Part shown: positions 1 to 10,365 of the stretch, piece by piece | How positions within the stretch are numbered: position 1 is the stretch's first letter | How the letters are laid out: each line of letters opens with the position of its first letter | DNA from: Anaerolineae bacterium | Lineage (GTDB): Bacteria > Chloroflexota > Anaerolineae > JAFGEY01 | Direction of reading: 5' to 3' | DNA: 20,400 nt | NCBI GenBank assembly: GCA_016929775.1 | Contig: JAFGIE010000147.1 | Span: 1 to 20,400, forward strand | Program-made: the position numbers and the translations under genes | The notes under the pieces: generated by a model | Database searches by the model: none | What the model was told of the DNA's origin: nothing | The model's input: the letters and a program-made list of their open reading frames with translations, nothing else

Positions 1-14
1 CTGCTTTGAGGGAG

Positions 15-105
15 ATCGTTCGTAGGAACGACTTTAGTCGTTAAAGGCGTTGAGGTGTTGTGTTGTGTCACAAAAGATAACCGCTAAAGCGGTTACTACG
101 AACGG
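15..105. repeat. REP/BIME-like two-palindrome element, copy 1
   Basis: Two short perfect hairpins stand 34 nt apart. The left has arms AACGACT and AGTCGTT around TT (27-42). The right has arms TAACCGCT and AGCGGTTA around AA (78-95). Outside them lie inverted tails, GTTCGTAG (18-25) and CTACGAAC (96-103). Read on the strand where the tail is CTACGAAC, both units have the same plan, with paired changes in the stem (GAC/GTC in one, CGC/GCG in the other). A second copy lies at 20060-20145 with the same 34-nt spacing and about 63 of 70 core bases identical. This matches paired REP units (BIME) or a very small MITE; no transposase is in the window. Confidence 0.8.
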
Positions 106-120
106 GGATGCTGTGAACGG

Positions 121-152
121 GGACGACGACGAACGGGACGACGACGGACGGG
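121..152. repeat. 15-bp tandem duplication upstream of the methyltransferase
   Basis: Two adjacent 15-bp units (121-135 and 136-150) differ at one base and read GGACGACGACGAACG and GGACGACGACGGACG. They follow directly on the right tail of the palindromic element, whose GAACGGGG motif recurs at 101-108 and 118-124. This is probably local slippage growth of the repeat tail. It lies between the element and the ribosome binding site of the next gene, so it would fall in that gene's leader if transcription starts upstream. Confidence 0.6.
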
Positions 153-170
153 ATCGCTGGAGGCGCAGCC

Positions 171-881
171 ATGGACTGGCGAGTGTGGGTGGCACGGTGG
201 GATCGCATGCAGGCGCGCTACCTGGTGCGGCGTGCAGAGCGGTTCGCCGTGCTTGCCGGGCTGGTGCGTGCGACGCAGGGACCGGCGCCGCGGATCGTCG
301 ACCTGGGCTGCGGGCCGGGCAGCCTGAGCGAGGCGCTGTTGGAGGCGCTGCCGGATGCCGAGGTGTGGGGCGTGGACGTGAACGAGAGCGTGCTGCTCCT
401 GGCGCGCCCTCGGCTGGCAGCGTATGGGGAGCGGGTGCACGTGGTGCGCGCGGACCTGCGCCAGGCATCGTGGGTCGAGCAGGTGCCCGCGGCGGTGGAT
501 GCGGTCGTGTCGGCCACAGCCCTGCACTGGCTGCTGCCCGGTGCGCTGCGCACGCTGTACGGGCAGGTGGCGAGGCTGCTCGTGCCGGGCGGGTTGTTTG
601 CGAACGCGGATCACGTGGGCAGCGCGCACGCGGCGATCCAGGGCGCGTGGGAACGGGCGCGCGAGGCGCAGGTGGGCAGCGCGCCGGACGATTGGTCGAC
701 CTTTTGGCGCGCCTACGGGGCGGCGTTGGGACGCGATCTGGGGGATGGGGGCTGGGAAGAGGGCGTGGAGGAAGGGATGCCCCTGGCGTGGCACCTCGAC
801 GCCCTGCGCGCGTGCGGATTCGCGTCGGTGGACTGCTTCTGGCGCTGTGATTGCGATGCGATCTATGGAGGCGTGCGGTAA
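171..881 (+). CDS. Class I SAM-dependent methyltransferase
   Basis: 236-residue protein with the class I methyltransferase fold. Motif I, VDLGCGPGS, lies at about residues 43-51 and binds S-adenosylmethionine. An acidic residue ends the next strand (WGVDVNES, about 66-73), an aspartate follows in VVRADLRQ, and the post-motif segment is DAVVSATALHWLL. This resembles small trans-aconitate or ubiquinone-type methyltransferases, but nothing visible fixes the substrate. The ATG at 171 has a GGAGG-type ribosome site 7 nt upstream. Its TAA stop is the first three bases of a degenerate copy of the dispersed palindrome. It precedes the argD-like gene by 77 bp on the same strand, so co-transcription is possible but not shown. 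The protein is probably cytosolic, having no signal peptide or membrane segment. Confidence 0.88.
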   Translation: MDWRVWVARWDRMQARYLVRRAERFAVLAGLVRATQGPAPRIVDLGCGPGSLSEALLEALPDAEVWGVDVNESVLLLARPRLAAYGERVHVVRADLRQASWVEQVPAAVDAVVSATALHWLLPGALRTLYGQVARLLVPGGLFANADHVGSAHAAIQGAWERAREAQVGSAPDDWSTFWRAYGAALGRDLGDGGWEEGVEEGMPLAWHLDALRACGFASVDCFWRCDCDAIYGGVR

Positions 882-897
882 CCGCTAGAGCGGTACC
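879..897. repeat. Degenerate single palindrome unit at the methyltransferase stop
   Basis: The bases TAACCGCTAGAGCGGTACC match the right unit of the end elements (TAACCGCTAAAGCGGTTA) apart from three changes near the loop and 3' end. The TAA is the methyltransferase stop codon. The CTACGAAC tail is not conserved here. This is either a decayed solo REP unit or a chance palindrome; the position next to a stop codon is typical of REP elements. Confidence 0.45.
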
Positions 898-958
898 TGC
901 GCACGGGGGTACCAGCGGGGGGCATGACAGGGACGAGAGAGGACAAAGGAGGATCGAG

Positions 959-2158
959 GTGAACGCGCAAGAGATCATTGACCTGGAAAAGCAGTACGTG
1001 GTGCACACGTACAACCGTCCCCCGTTTGTCCTGGAGCGGGGGGAAGGCGTGTACGTCTATGACACGGAGGGCAAGGCGTACCTGGACTGCCTGGGCGGGA
1101 TCGCCGTGAACGCGCTCGGGCACCTGCACCCCGTGGTGACGGCGGCGATCCAGGAGCAGGCGACGCGCCTGCTGCACGTCTCGAACCTGTACCACACGGC
1201 GCCCCAGGCGCTGTTGGCGCGCGACCTGGTCGAGAGCAGCGCGGCAGACCGGGTCTATTTCTGCAACTCGGGGACCGAAGCGGTGGAGGCGTGCATCAAG
1301 TTCGCGCGCAAGTGGGGCAAGGCGCACGGCAACAAGACGGCGTTCGTGGCGTTCGAGCACTCGTTCCACGGGCGGACCATGGGCGCGCTGGCGCTGACCG
1401 CCAAGGCGCGCTACCAGGAACCGTTCGCGCCGCTGATGCCGGGCGTGCACTTTGCGCCCTTCAACGACCTGGAGGCGGCGCGCGCGCTGATCGCCGAGGT
1501 GCAGCCGTGCGGCGTGATCGTCGAAGCGGTGCAGGGCGAAGGCGGGATCTATCCCGCCAGCGACGCGTTCATGCGAGGGCTGCGCGCGGCGTGCGACGCC
1601 CACGACGCGCTGCTGATCTGCGACGAGGTGCAGTGCGGGATGGGGCGTACGGGCACGCTGTGGGCCTATGAGGCGAGCGGGGTCGCGCCCGATCTGATCG
1701 CGGTCGCCAAGCCGCTGGGCGGCGGGCTGCCGATCGGCGCGGCGCTGGCGGCGCAGCGGGTGGCGGACCTGATCGAGCCGGGCGATCATGGGAGCACGTT
1801 TGCCGCCAACCCGCTGATCTGCGCCGTGGCGCGTGCGGTGCTCGGGACGGTGAACCAGCCCGCGTTTCTCGCCGGGATCCGCGACCGGGGCGGCTACATG
1901 GGCGAGGCGTTGAGCGGCTTGGTCGAGGCGCACGCCTGTGTGACCGCGGTCCGCGGGCGGGGCCTGATGTGGGGGCTCGAGACGACGCTGAGCGCCGCGG
2001 ACGTCCTGTCGGCGGGGTATGCGCACGGGATCCTGCTCGGCTCGGCGGGCGAGCACGTGGTGCGCCTGCTGCCGCCCTACGTGGTGGACGAGGCAGAGAT
2101 CGACCAGGCGGTCGCGATCTTGGACCACATCTTTGCGAGCGGAGCAAAAGAGCAGTGA
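959..2158 (+). CDS. argD: Acetylornithine aminotransferase-like class III PLP transaminase
   Basis: 399 residues starting at GTG 959. AAAGGAGG (945-952) sits 6 nt upstream and decides this start over an earlier in-frame ATG at 851, which lies inside the methyltransferase. Class III aminotransferase features: the GTE cofactor phosphate segment (CNSGTEAVE, about 102-110), FEHSFHGRT (132-140), Asp222 in ICDEVQ binding the pyridine nitrogen, Lys251 in AVAKPLGGG as the Schiff-base lysine, and STFAANPL near the second phosphate-binding region. In ArgD this converts N-acetylglutamate semialdehyde to N-acetylornithine using glutamate. Linkage to an ArgA-like acetyltransferase and carAB supports the arginine role. 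Succinyldiaminopimelate or ornithine aminotransferase activity cannot be excluded. The stop overlaps the next start (GTGA), so translation is coupled. Confidence 0.88.
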   Translation: MNAQEIIDLEKQYVVHTYNRPPFVLERGEGVYVYDTEGKAYLDCLGGIAVNALGHLHPVVTAAIQEQATRLLHVSNLYHTAPQALLARDLVESSAADRVYFCNSGTEAVEACIKFARKWGKAHGNKTAFVAFEHSFHGRTMGALALTAKARYQEPFAPLMPGVHFAPFNDLEAARALIAEVQPCGVIVEAVQGEGGIYPASDAFMRGLRAACDAHDALLICDEVQCGMGRTGTLWAYEASGVAPDLIAVAKPLGGGLPIGAALAAQRVADLIEPGDHGSTFAANPLICAVARAVLGTVNQPAFLAGIRDRGGYMGEALSGLVEAHACVTAVRGRGLMWGLETTLSAADVLSAGYAHGILLGSAGEHVVRLLPPYVVDEAEIDQAVAILDHIFASGAKEQ

Positions 2159-2913
2159 GCCGATCCGGACGTAGGCTGGATGCGCTGGTGGTGGCGGACG
2201 TGCACTATGTCGACCAGGCCGATCACGTCTGCCCGCTGGCGTGGCGCAAGTGCGCGTTGGGCCGGGTCCTGCTGGAGCGGGCGTACCGTGCGCTGCGCGC
2301 GCAGGGGGTGGCGATCGACGTGGCGATCCTGATGGGCGACGCCGTGGACAACGGGCGCGCGGCAGTGGCGGAACGCGACCTGGCGGCGGTCGCCGAGATG
2401 ATGCGCAGCTGGGGGGCGCCGCTCCTCGCCGTGCCCGGCAACCACGACGGGGACGCGGGCCGATTCGCCGCGACCATGGGGTGCGCGCCCGGGCTGCACG
2501 AGGTCGCCGGATACGGGTTCTTGGTCTACGCCGACCGGGTGGGCGAGGGCGAGGTGACGGTCCGTCCGGCGCAGGGGCTGCGCCTGCCGGGCGAGGTCGC
2601 GGCGGCGCACCCCGACCTGCCGCTGGTGGCGCTGCAGCACACGGTGCTCTATCCGCCGATCGAGAGCACCTATCCGTACGTGCTCGACAACTGCGAGGCG
2701 GCGATGCGCAGCTATGTCGACGCGGACATCATGCTCTCGCTGAGCGGGCACTATCACGCTGGGCAGGCGCCGTGCGCGCTGGATGGGGTGACCTACTATA
2801 CGGCGCCCGCGCTATGTGAGGCGCCGCACCCCTTCGCGCACCTGCGGTTGGAGGGGCGGCGCACGACGGTGTGGGAATACGTGGCAGTGAACGGGGAGGA
2901 TGGGGATGAGTGA
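2155..2913 (+). CDS. Calcineurin-like metallophosphoesterase
   Basis: 252 residues starting at GTG 2155, which overlaps the argD-like stop by 4 bases. The dinuclear metal site is complete: ADVHYVD (Asp15, His17), GDAVDNG (Asp62), GNHD (Asn96, His97), QHTVL (His162) and SGHYHAG (His199, His201). These are the conserved blocks of the calcineurin-like family, in order. The length fits single-domain phosphodiesterases of the Icc/CpdA or 3',5'-cAMP phosphodiesterase type, but family membership alone does not set the substrate. There is no signal peptide, so it is likely cytosolic. It sits between two probable arginine genes and overlaps the next start by 8 bases, so it is expressed with them. Its link to arginine or carbamoyl phosphate metabolism is not obvious. 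Confidence 0.9.
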   Translation: MSRSGRRLDALVVADVHYVDQADHVCPLAWRKCALGRVLLERAYRALRAQGVAIDVAILMGDAVDNGRAAVAERDLAAVAEMMRSWGAPLLAVPGNHDGDAGRFAATMGCAPGLHEVAGYGFLVYADRVGEGEVTVRPAQGLRLPGEVAAAHPDLPLVALQHTVLYPPIESTYPYVLDNCEAAMRSYVDADIMLSLSGHYHAGQAPCALDGVTYYTAPALCEAPHPFAHLRLEGRRTTVWEYVAVNGEDGDE

Positions 2914-3397
2914 CGTGATCGTACGGCGGGCGACGTTGGCTGACGTGGAGGACATGCACGCGCTGATCAACGCCTATGCGGACGACGGGTGGATGTTGCA
3001 CAAGTCACGCAACAAGCTGTACCAGAACATCCGTGACTTTCTCGTCGCCGAGAAGGATGGGCAGTTCGCCGGGTGCTGCGCGCTGCACGTGATCTGGAGC
3101 GACCTGGGCGAGATCCGGTCCTTGGCAGTGGCAAAGGCCTTCCAGAACAACGGGGTCGGGCGGCGCCTGGCGATCGCGGCGCTGCGCGATGCGGCGGAGC
3201 TCCGCCTGCCGCGGGTGTTCGCCCTGACGTACCAGCACGCGTTTTTCGTGCGGTTGGGGTTCACGGAGGTGGACAAGGCGACCTTGCCGCAGAAGGTGTG
3301 GGGGGAGTGCATCGACTGTCCCAAGTTTCCCAACTGCGACGAGACGGCGATGGTCCTGGACGCGCCCTTTGTGCTGGCGATGGAGGGAGAGGGATAG
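2906..3397 (+). CDS. argA: GNAT acetyltransferase, short stand-alone N-acetylglutamate synthase type
   Basis: 163 residues. I chose ATG 2906 over ATG 2900 because GGGGAGG (2893-2899) is correctly spaced only for 2906. It is a single GNAT domain. The acetyl-CoA pyrophosphate loop is QNNGVGRR (about 80-87), the central strand ALHVIWSDLGEIRSLAV (59-75), and the later strand VFALTYQHAFFVRLGFTEV. The ALHVxWSDLGEIR block and overall length match the short ArgA known from mycobacteria and found in other phyla, which lacks the amino-acid kinase domain of E. coli ArgA. A CxxC...C motif (Cys135, Cys138, Cys144) follows. The reaction would be acetyl-CoA plus glutamate to N-acetylglutamate, the first arginine step. 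Position between argD-like and carA supports this. No argJ or full-length argA is in the window. Another GNAT substrate remains possible. Confidence 0.8.
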   Translation: MSDVIVRRATLADVEDMHALINAYADDGWMLHKSRNKLYQNIRDFLVAEKDGQFAGCCALHVIWSDLGEIRSLAVAKAFQNNGVGRRLAIAALRDAAELRLPRVFALTYQHAFFVRLGFTEVDKATLPQKVWGECIDCPKFPNCDETAMVLDAPFVLAMEGEG

Positions 3398-3399
3398 CC

Positions 3400-4518
3400 A
3401 TGGACGCACTGCTGGTCCTGGAGGACGGCACGCTCTTCCGCGGGCGCGCCTTTGGCGCGCTGGGGGAGGTGACCGGCGAGGTGGTGTTCAACACCGGCAT
3501 GACCGGCTATCAAGAGATCATCACCGATCCCTCCTACCGGGGACAGATGGTCGTCATGACGTACCCGCACATCGGGAACACGGGCGTCAACGACCAGGAT
3601 CCCGAGTCGGCGCGACCGCACCTGCGCGCGCTGATCGTCCGCGATGCCAGCCTGCGCGAGAGCAACTGGCGCGCGCGGGGGACGCTGAACCGCTACTTGA
3701 GCGAGCACGAGATCGTGGCGATCACGGACGTCGATACGCGCGCCCTGACGCGCCACCTCCGCCGCTTTGGCGCGCTGCGCGGCGCGATCTCGACGGTGGA
3801 CCTCGACCCGGGGTCGCTCCAGGCGAAGGCGTTGGCTGCGCCGACGACGTCGGAGCAGGACCTGGTGGCAGAGGTGACCTGCGCGGCGCCGTATGCCTGG
3901 GATGAGCCGGTCGACGCGGCGTGGCAGGTGCGCGATCGCATCCCGGCGCCGGCGGACCGCCCGCACGTAGTGGCGTATGACTGTGGGATCAAGCGCAACA
4001 TCCTGCGCCAGCTGGTCGCCAGCGGGTGCCGGGTGACGGTGGTCCCCGCGCAGACCACGGCTGCCGACGCCTTGGCCCTGGACCCCGACGGGGTCTTTCT
4101 GTCGAACGGACCGGGCGATCCGGAGCAGGCGCCGTATACGATCGAGAGCGTGCGAGGCCTGATCGGGCGCGTGCCGATCTTTGGGATCTGCCTGGGGCAC
4201 CAGGTGCTCGCCCTAGCGCTGGGCGGCGGGATCTACAAGCTCAAGTTCGGGCATCACGGGAGCAATCACCCGGTGAAGGACCTGGACACGGGCCAGATCG
4301 CGATCACGGCGCAGAACCACAACTTTGCCGTCGACCTGGCGCCGATCGCGGACGAGGTCGCGCTGACGCACCTCAACCTGTACGACCAGACGGTGGAGGG
4401 GATGGCGCACCGTCGCTTCCCGGTCTTCAGCGTGCAGTACCACCCGGAGGCTGCGCCGGGGCCACACGACGCCGGTCCGCTCTTTGCGCGGTTCGTGGCG
4501 ATCATGGGCAGCGGGTAG
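3400..4518 (+). CDS. carA: Carbamoyl-phosphate synthase small (glutaminase) subunit
   Basis: 372 residues, within the usual CarA range. It starts at ATG 3400, two bases after the GNAT stop. The N-terminal CarA domain is clear ([21 protein letters not shown], about 26-46, and the segment to about 150). The C-terminal class I glutamine amidotransferase domain has the nucleophile Cys264 in [16 protein letters not shown] as the glutamine-site loop, and His348 and Glu350 in QYHPEA completing the triad. It hydrolyses glutamine and channels ammonia to CarB. It ends 16 bp before carB with a strong AGGAGGAG between them, so the two subunits are co-expressed in the normal order. Nothing is abnormal in this subunit. 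Confidence 0.97.
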   Translation: MDALLVLEDGTLFRGRAFGALGEVTGEVVFNTGMTGYQEIITDPSYRGQMVVMTYPHIGNTGVNDQDPESARPHLRALIVRDASLRESNWRARGTLNRYLSEHEIVAITDVDTRALTRHLRRFGALRGAISTVDLDPGSLQAKALAAPTTSEQDLVAEVTCAAPYAWDEPVDAAWQVRDRIPAPADRPHVVAYDCGIKRNILRQLVASGCRVTVVPAQTTAADALALDPDGVFLSNGPGDPEQAPYTIESVRGLIGRVPIFGICLGHQVLALALGGGIYKLKFGHHGSNHPVKDLDTGQIAITAQNHNFAVDLAPIADEVALTHLNLYDQTVEGMAHRRFPVFSVQYHPEAAPGPHDAGPLFARFVAIMGSG

Positions 4519-4534
4519 GAGGAGAGGGACGCGC

Positions 4535-7930
<3,396 letters not shown>

Positions 7931-7950
7931 AAGGCCCATGATCGATCGAT

Positions 7951-8910
7951 CTATGTCATCGCCGCAGCCACGTCGCGGATGATGTCGTCGAGGGTGTGGC
8001 GGGGCGACCAGCCGATCAAGGCGCCGATGCGCGCGATGTCGGGGACGCGCCGCGCCATATCCTCAAAGCCGCTCTCGTAAGCCTGCTCGTAGGGGATCAG
8101 GGCGATCTGCGAGCGGCTGTCGAGGCGGGCGACCACGCGCCGCGCGAGGTCGAGGATCGAGATCTCTTCGGTGGACCCAATGTTGACCACTTGCCCTACC
8201 GCCTGGGGCGTCTCGGTCAGGCCCACGATCGCGCGCACGGTGTCCGCGACGTGGCAGAAGCAGCGCGTTTGGGTCCCGTCGCCGTACACGTGCAGCGTCT
8301 CGCCCGCCAGGGCGGCGCGCACAAAGCGGGGCATGACCATCCCATACCGCCCCGTCTGGCGCGGGCCGACGGTGTTAAAGAAACGCGCGACGACCACGGG
8401 CAGCCCGTGCTGTTGGTAGTAGGCGAGCCCCAGGAACTCGTCGACCATCTTGGAGGCGGCATACGACCACCGGCTGCGGTTCGTCGCGCCGAGCACGACG
8501 TCGTCGTCCTCGCGGAACGGGATCCGCAGCCCCTTGCCGTACACCTCGGAGGTGGAGGCGATCAGGGTCTTGGCCCGGTAGCGCCGCGCGGCGCGCAGGA
8601 CGGCGGCGGCGCCCTCGACGTTGGTCGCGATCGTCTCGGCGGGCGACTCGACGACGAGCTGGACGCCGACCACGGCGGCGAGGTGGACGATCACGTCGGC
8701 TTGGCTGGCGAGGCGATCGAGGACCAGTTCGTTGGCGATCGTGTCGATCGCGAACGAGAAACGGGGATCGTCGACCAGGTGGGCGATGTTCTCAAAGCGC
8801 CCGGTCGAAAGGTCGTCGATGATCGAGACCTGGTCGCCCCGTTCGAGCAGCGCCTCGCACAGGTGACTGCCGATAAACCCCGCCCCACCGGTGATCAGTG
8901 TCCTGGTCAC
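7951..8910 (-). CDS. NAD-dependent epimerase/dehydratase (extended SDR)
   Basis: 319 residues from GTG 8910, with AGGAGG four bases upstream. The Rossmann motif TGGAGFIGSHL (about 7-17) binds NAD, and DDLSTG (32-37) follows strand 2. The catalytic set is Ser/Thr in ASTSEVYG (118-125) with Tyr150 and Lys154 in SYAASK. FFNTVGPRQ and YGDGTQTRCF are sugar-nucleotide epimerase/dehydratase hallmarks, as in UDP-glucose 4-epimerase, UDP-glucuronate decarboxylase and dTDP-glucose 4,6-dehydratase relatives. The exact sugar cannot be read from sequence. It is the last gene of the ole operon, overlapping the membrane protein gene by 4 bases (GTGA). That suggests co-expression with hydrocarbon synthesis, though a separate cell-surface role is as likely. 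It is a different SDR subtype from OleD, which lies two genes upstream. Confidence 0.9.
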   Translation of the reverse strand: MTRTLITGGAGFIGSHLCEALLERGDQVSIIDDLSTGRFENIAHLVDDPRFSFAIDTIANELVLDRLASQADVIVHLAAVVGVQLVVESPAETIATNVEGAAAVLRAARRYRAKTLIASTSEVYGKGLRIPFREDDDVVLGATNRSRWSYAASKMVDEFLGLAYYQQHGLPVVVARFFNTVGPRQTGRYGMVMPRFVRAALAGETLHVYGDGTQTRCFCHVADTVRAIVGLTETPQAVGQVVNIGSTEEISILDLARRVVARLDSRSQIALIPYEQAYESGFEDMARRVPDIARIGALIGWSPRHTLDDIIRDVAAAMT

Positions 8911-9338
8911 GTGTCCTCCTGTTGCGTGCCATCTGTATCGGGCAGAGTGGTCGCGCGCCGGCGGCGCGCCGCCTGGCGCGCCACGGCGTGGGCGCCGTTG
9001 ATCGCGCCGAGGACGCCAAACGCGGCGACCAGAAGCGCGAATCCCCCTGCCAGCAAGGCCCCCGGCACGACAGGGACCAGGAACCCGATCAGCGGGTAGA
9101 GGGCATAGGTCATGTAGCGCTCGCCGGCGAGGCGCGCGCACAGGATGGCGGTCAGCATGGGCGCCAGGAACGCGCCGCCACAGATCAACAGGACGTAGGC
9201 CACGTCGTTCATGTCGCGCATGCGCAGGGCGACCAGCGCGATCAGCAGGGCGATCACGAGCAGCAAGTTGGTGCCGATCCCGGCGGCGATGAGCCACCAG
9301 TTGAGCCCGCGGGGATCAAAGACGCGCTTCCAGTCCAC
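8907..9338 (-). CDS. Small four-helix integral membrane protein, unknown function
   Basis: 143 residues from GTG 9338 (VDWKRVFDPRGLNWW at the N-terminus). GGGAGG lies 6 nt upstream, which argues against the longer in-frame ATG at 9470 inside oleD. After a short polar start come about four hydrophobic segments: roughly residues 11-34, 41-63, 70-90 and 92-108. A basic cytoplasmic-type tail follows (RQAARRRRATTLP). The positive tail and short loops suggest both ends lie in the cytoplasm. I recognise no family. It lies 19 bp after oleD and overlaps the epimerase start by 4 bases, so it is translated as part of the ole operon. A role in membrane placement of the hydrocarbon or of the enzyme assembly is only a guess from position. 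Confidence 0.85.
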   Translation of the reverse strand: MDWKRVFDPRGLNWWLIAAGIGTNLLLVIALLIALVALRMRDMNDVAYVLLICGGAFLAPMLTAILCARLAGERYMTYALYPLIGFLVPVVPGALLAGGFALLVAAFGVLGAINGAHAVARQAARRRRATTLPDTDGTQQEDT

Positions 9339-9357
9339 AGTTGGCCTCCCAGGCCGA

Positions 9358-10365
9358 TTATACGCCGAAACGGGGGGAGGACAAAAAGTAGGCGACGGTG
9401 CGCTCGAGGGCCTGGTCCATCGTGTACTGCGGCGCGTAGCCGAGGTCGCGCCGGGCGCGCGAGATATCATAGTAGTGGCTGTAAGCGAGTTCGTAGGCCA
9501 GCAGGCGGGTGAGCGGCGGCTGCCCGCGGAGCGGCAGGACGCGGTAGGCGACCTCGAACAGGGCGCACGCGGCGAGCGCTGCCCAGAGGGGCACCCGCCC
9601 GCGCACGGGACCGAGGTCGAAGCGGGCGAGCAGCTCGTTGATCCACGTCCAGGCGACGACCGGCTCCCCTTGGGTGATAAAGTAGGCCGAGCCGGCGGCG
9701 GGCGAGCCGGGACGCAGGGCGTCCGCCGCGAGGAGGTGGGCGCGCGCGGCGTCCTCGACGTAGGTCAGGTCGACCAGGTTGTCGCCGGGGCCGATCTGGG
9801 GGATGATGCCCTTCCCGCCCCGCTCGAGGATCGCGGGGATCAGCTGCTCGTCGCGCGGGCCAAAGACCAGGTGCGGGCGGAGGGCCACGGTGAGCAGGCC
9901 ATCCGCGCCGTTGGCGGCGAGGACGCGCTGCTCGGCGATCGCCTTGGTGTGCGCATAGTGGCTCTTGTAGCGCTCGGGGTAGGGGAGCGACTCGTCGCAT
10001 CCCGCCTGGGGGCGGTAGTCAAAGACCACGCTGGGCGAGCTGGTGTAGACCAGGCGCGGCACGCCCTGCGCGCGGCAGGCGGCGATCGCATTCTCGGCGC
10101 CGACGACGTTGACGGCGTAGAATGGCTCCCACGGGCCCCACTCGCCCCACCGGGCGGCGACGTGGTAGAGGGCCTCCACGCCGGCGCAGGCTGTGGTCAG
10201 CGCGGCGCGGTCCTGGATGTCGCCCTGGATCGTCCGCACGCCGAGCGACTCCAGCTCGGGGTGGGCGTGCCGGGAGAAGGAGGCAACCTCGTCGCCGCGC
10301 GCCACGAGCTGCTCGACGATCGCGCGTCCCAGGAATCCCCCGCCGCCGGTGACCAGCGCTCTCAT
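9358..10365 (-). CDS. oleD: 2-alkyl-3-ketoalkanoic acid reductase (OleD)
   Basis: 335 residues from ATG 10365, overlapping the oleC stop by 4 bases (ATGA). It is an extended SDR with the NADP-type glycine motif TGGGGFLG (6-13), Ser in TSSPSVVFD (108-116) and catalytic Tyr137 and Lys141 in YAHTK. The SSPSVVFD segment and the WTWINELL and YYDISRARRDLGY regions fit the 3-beta-hydroxysteroid dehydrogenase-like branch that includes OleD. In the head-to-head hydrocarbon pathway OleD reduces the beta-keto acid made by OleA to a 2-alkyl-3-hydroxy acid, using NADPH. Direct linkage to oleA, oleB and oleC makes this assignment strong; alone it would read as a generic sterol dehydrogenase/epimerase. The hydrophobic stretch near 260-275 (WAALAACALFEVAY) may contact membrane or lipid. 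Confidence 0.9.
   Translation of the reverse strand: MRALVTGGGGFLGRAIVEQLVARGDEVASFSRHAHPELESLGVRTIQGDIQDRAALTTACAGVEALYHVAARWGEWGPWEPFYAVNVVGAENAIAACRAQGVPRLVYTSSPSVVFDYRPQAGCDESLPYPERYKSHYAHTKAIAEQRVLAANGADGLLTVALRPHLVFGPRDEQLIPAILERGGKGIIPQIGPGDNLVDLTYVEDAARAHLLAADALRPGSPAAGSAYFITQGEPVVAWTWINELLARFDLGPVRGRVPLWAALAACALFEVAYRVLPLRGQPPLTRLLAYELAYSHYYDISRARRDLGYAPQYTMDQALERTVAYFLSSPRFGV

Noticed and set aside
50..850. Plus-strand reading frame of 266 codons over the methyltransferase and the left repeat
   Set aside because: It starts inside the palindromic repeat and translates to Gly/Arg/Ala low-complexity sequence, while the overlapping frame from 171 has clear methyltransferase motifs.
851..958. 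Upstream ATG 851 as the start of the argD-like gene
   Set aside because: It lies inside the methyltransferase gene, encodes a sequence with no family match, and the AAAGGAGG at 945-952 serves GTG 959.
7931..7951. GATCGATCGATC palindrome between the convergent carB and epimerase genes as a bidirectional terminator
   Set aside because: It is fully self-complementary with no loop and has no T-run or GC-rich stem, so it would not form an RNA terminator hairpin.
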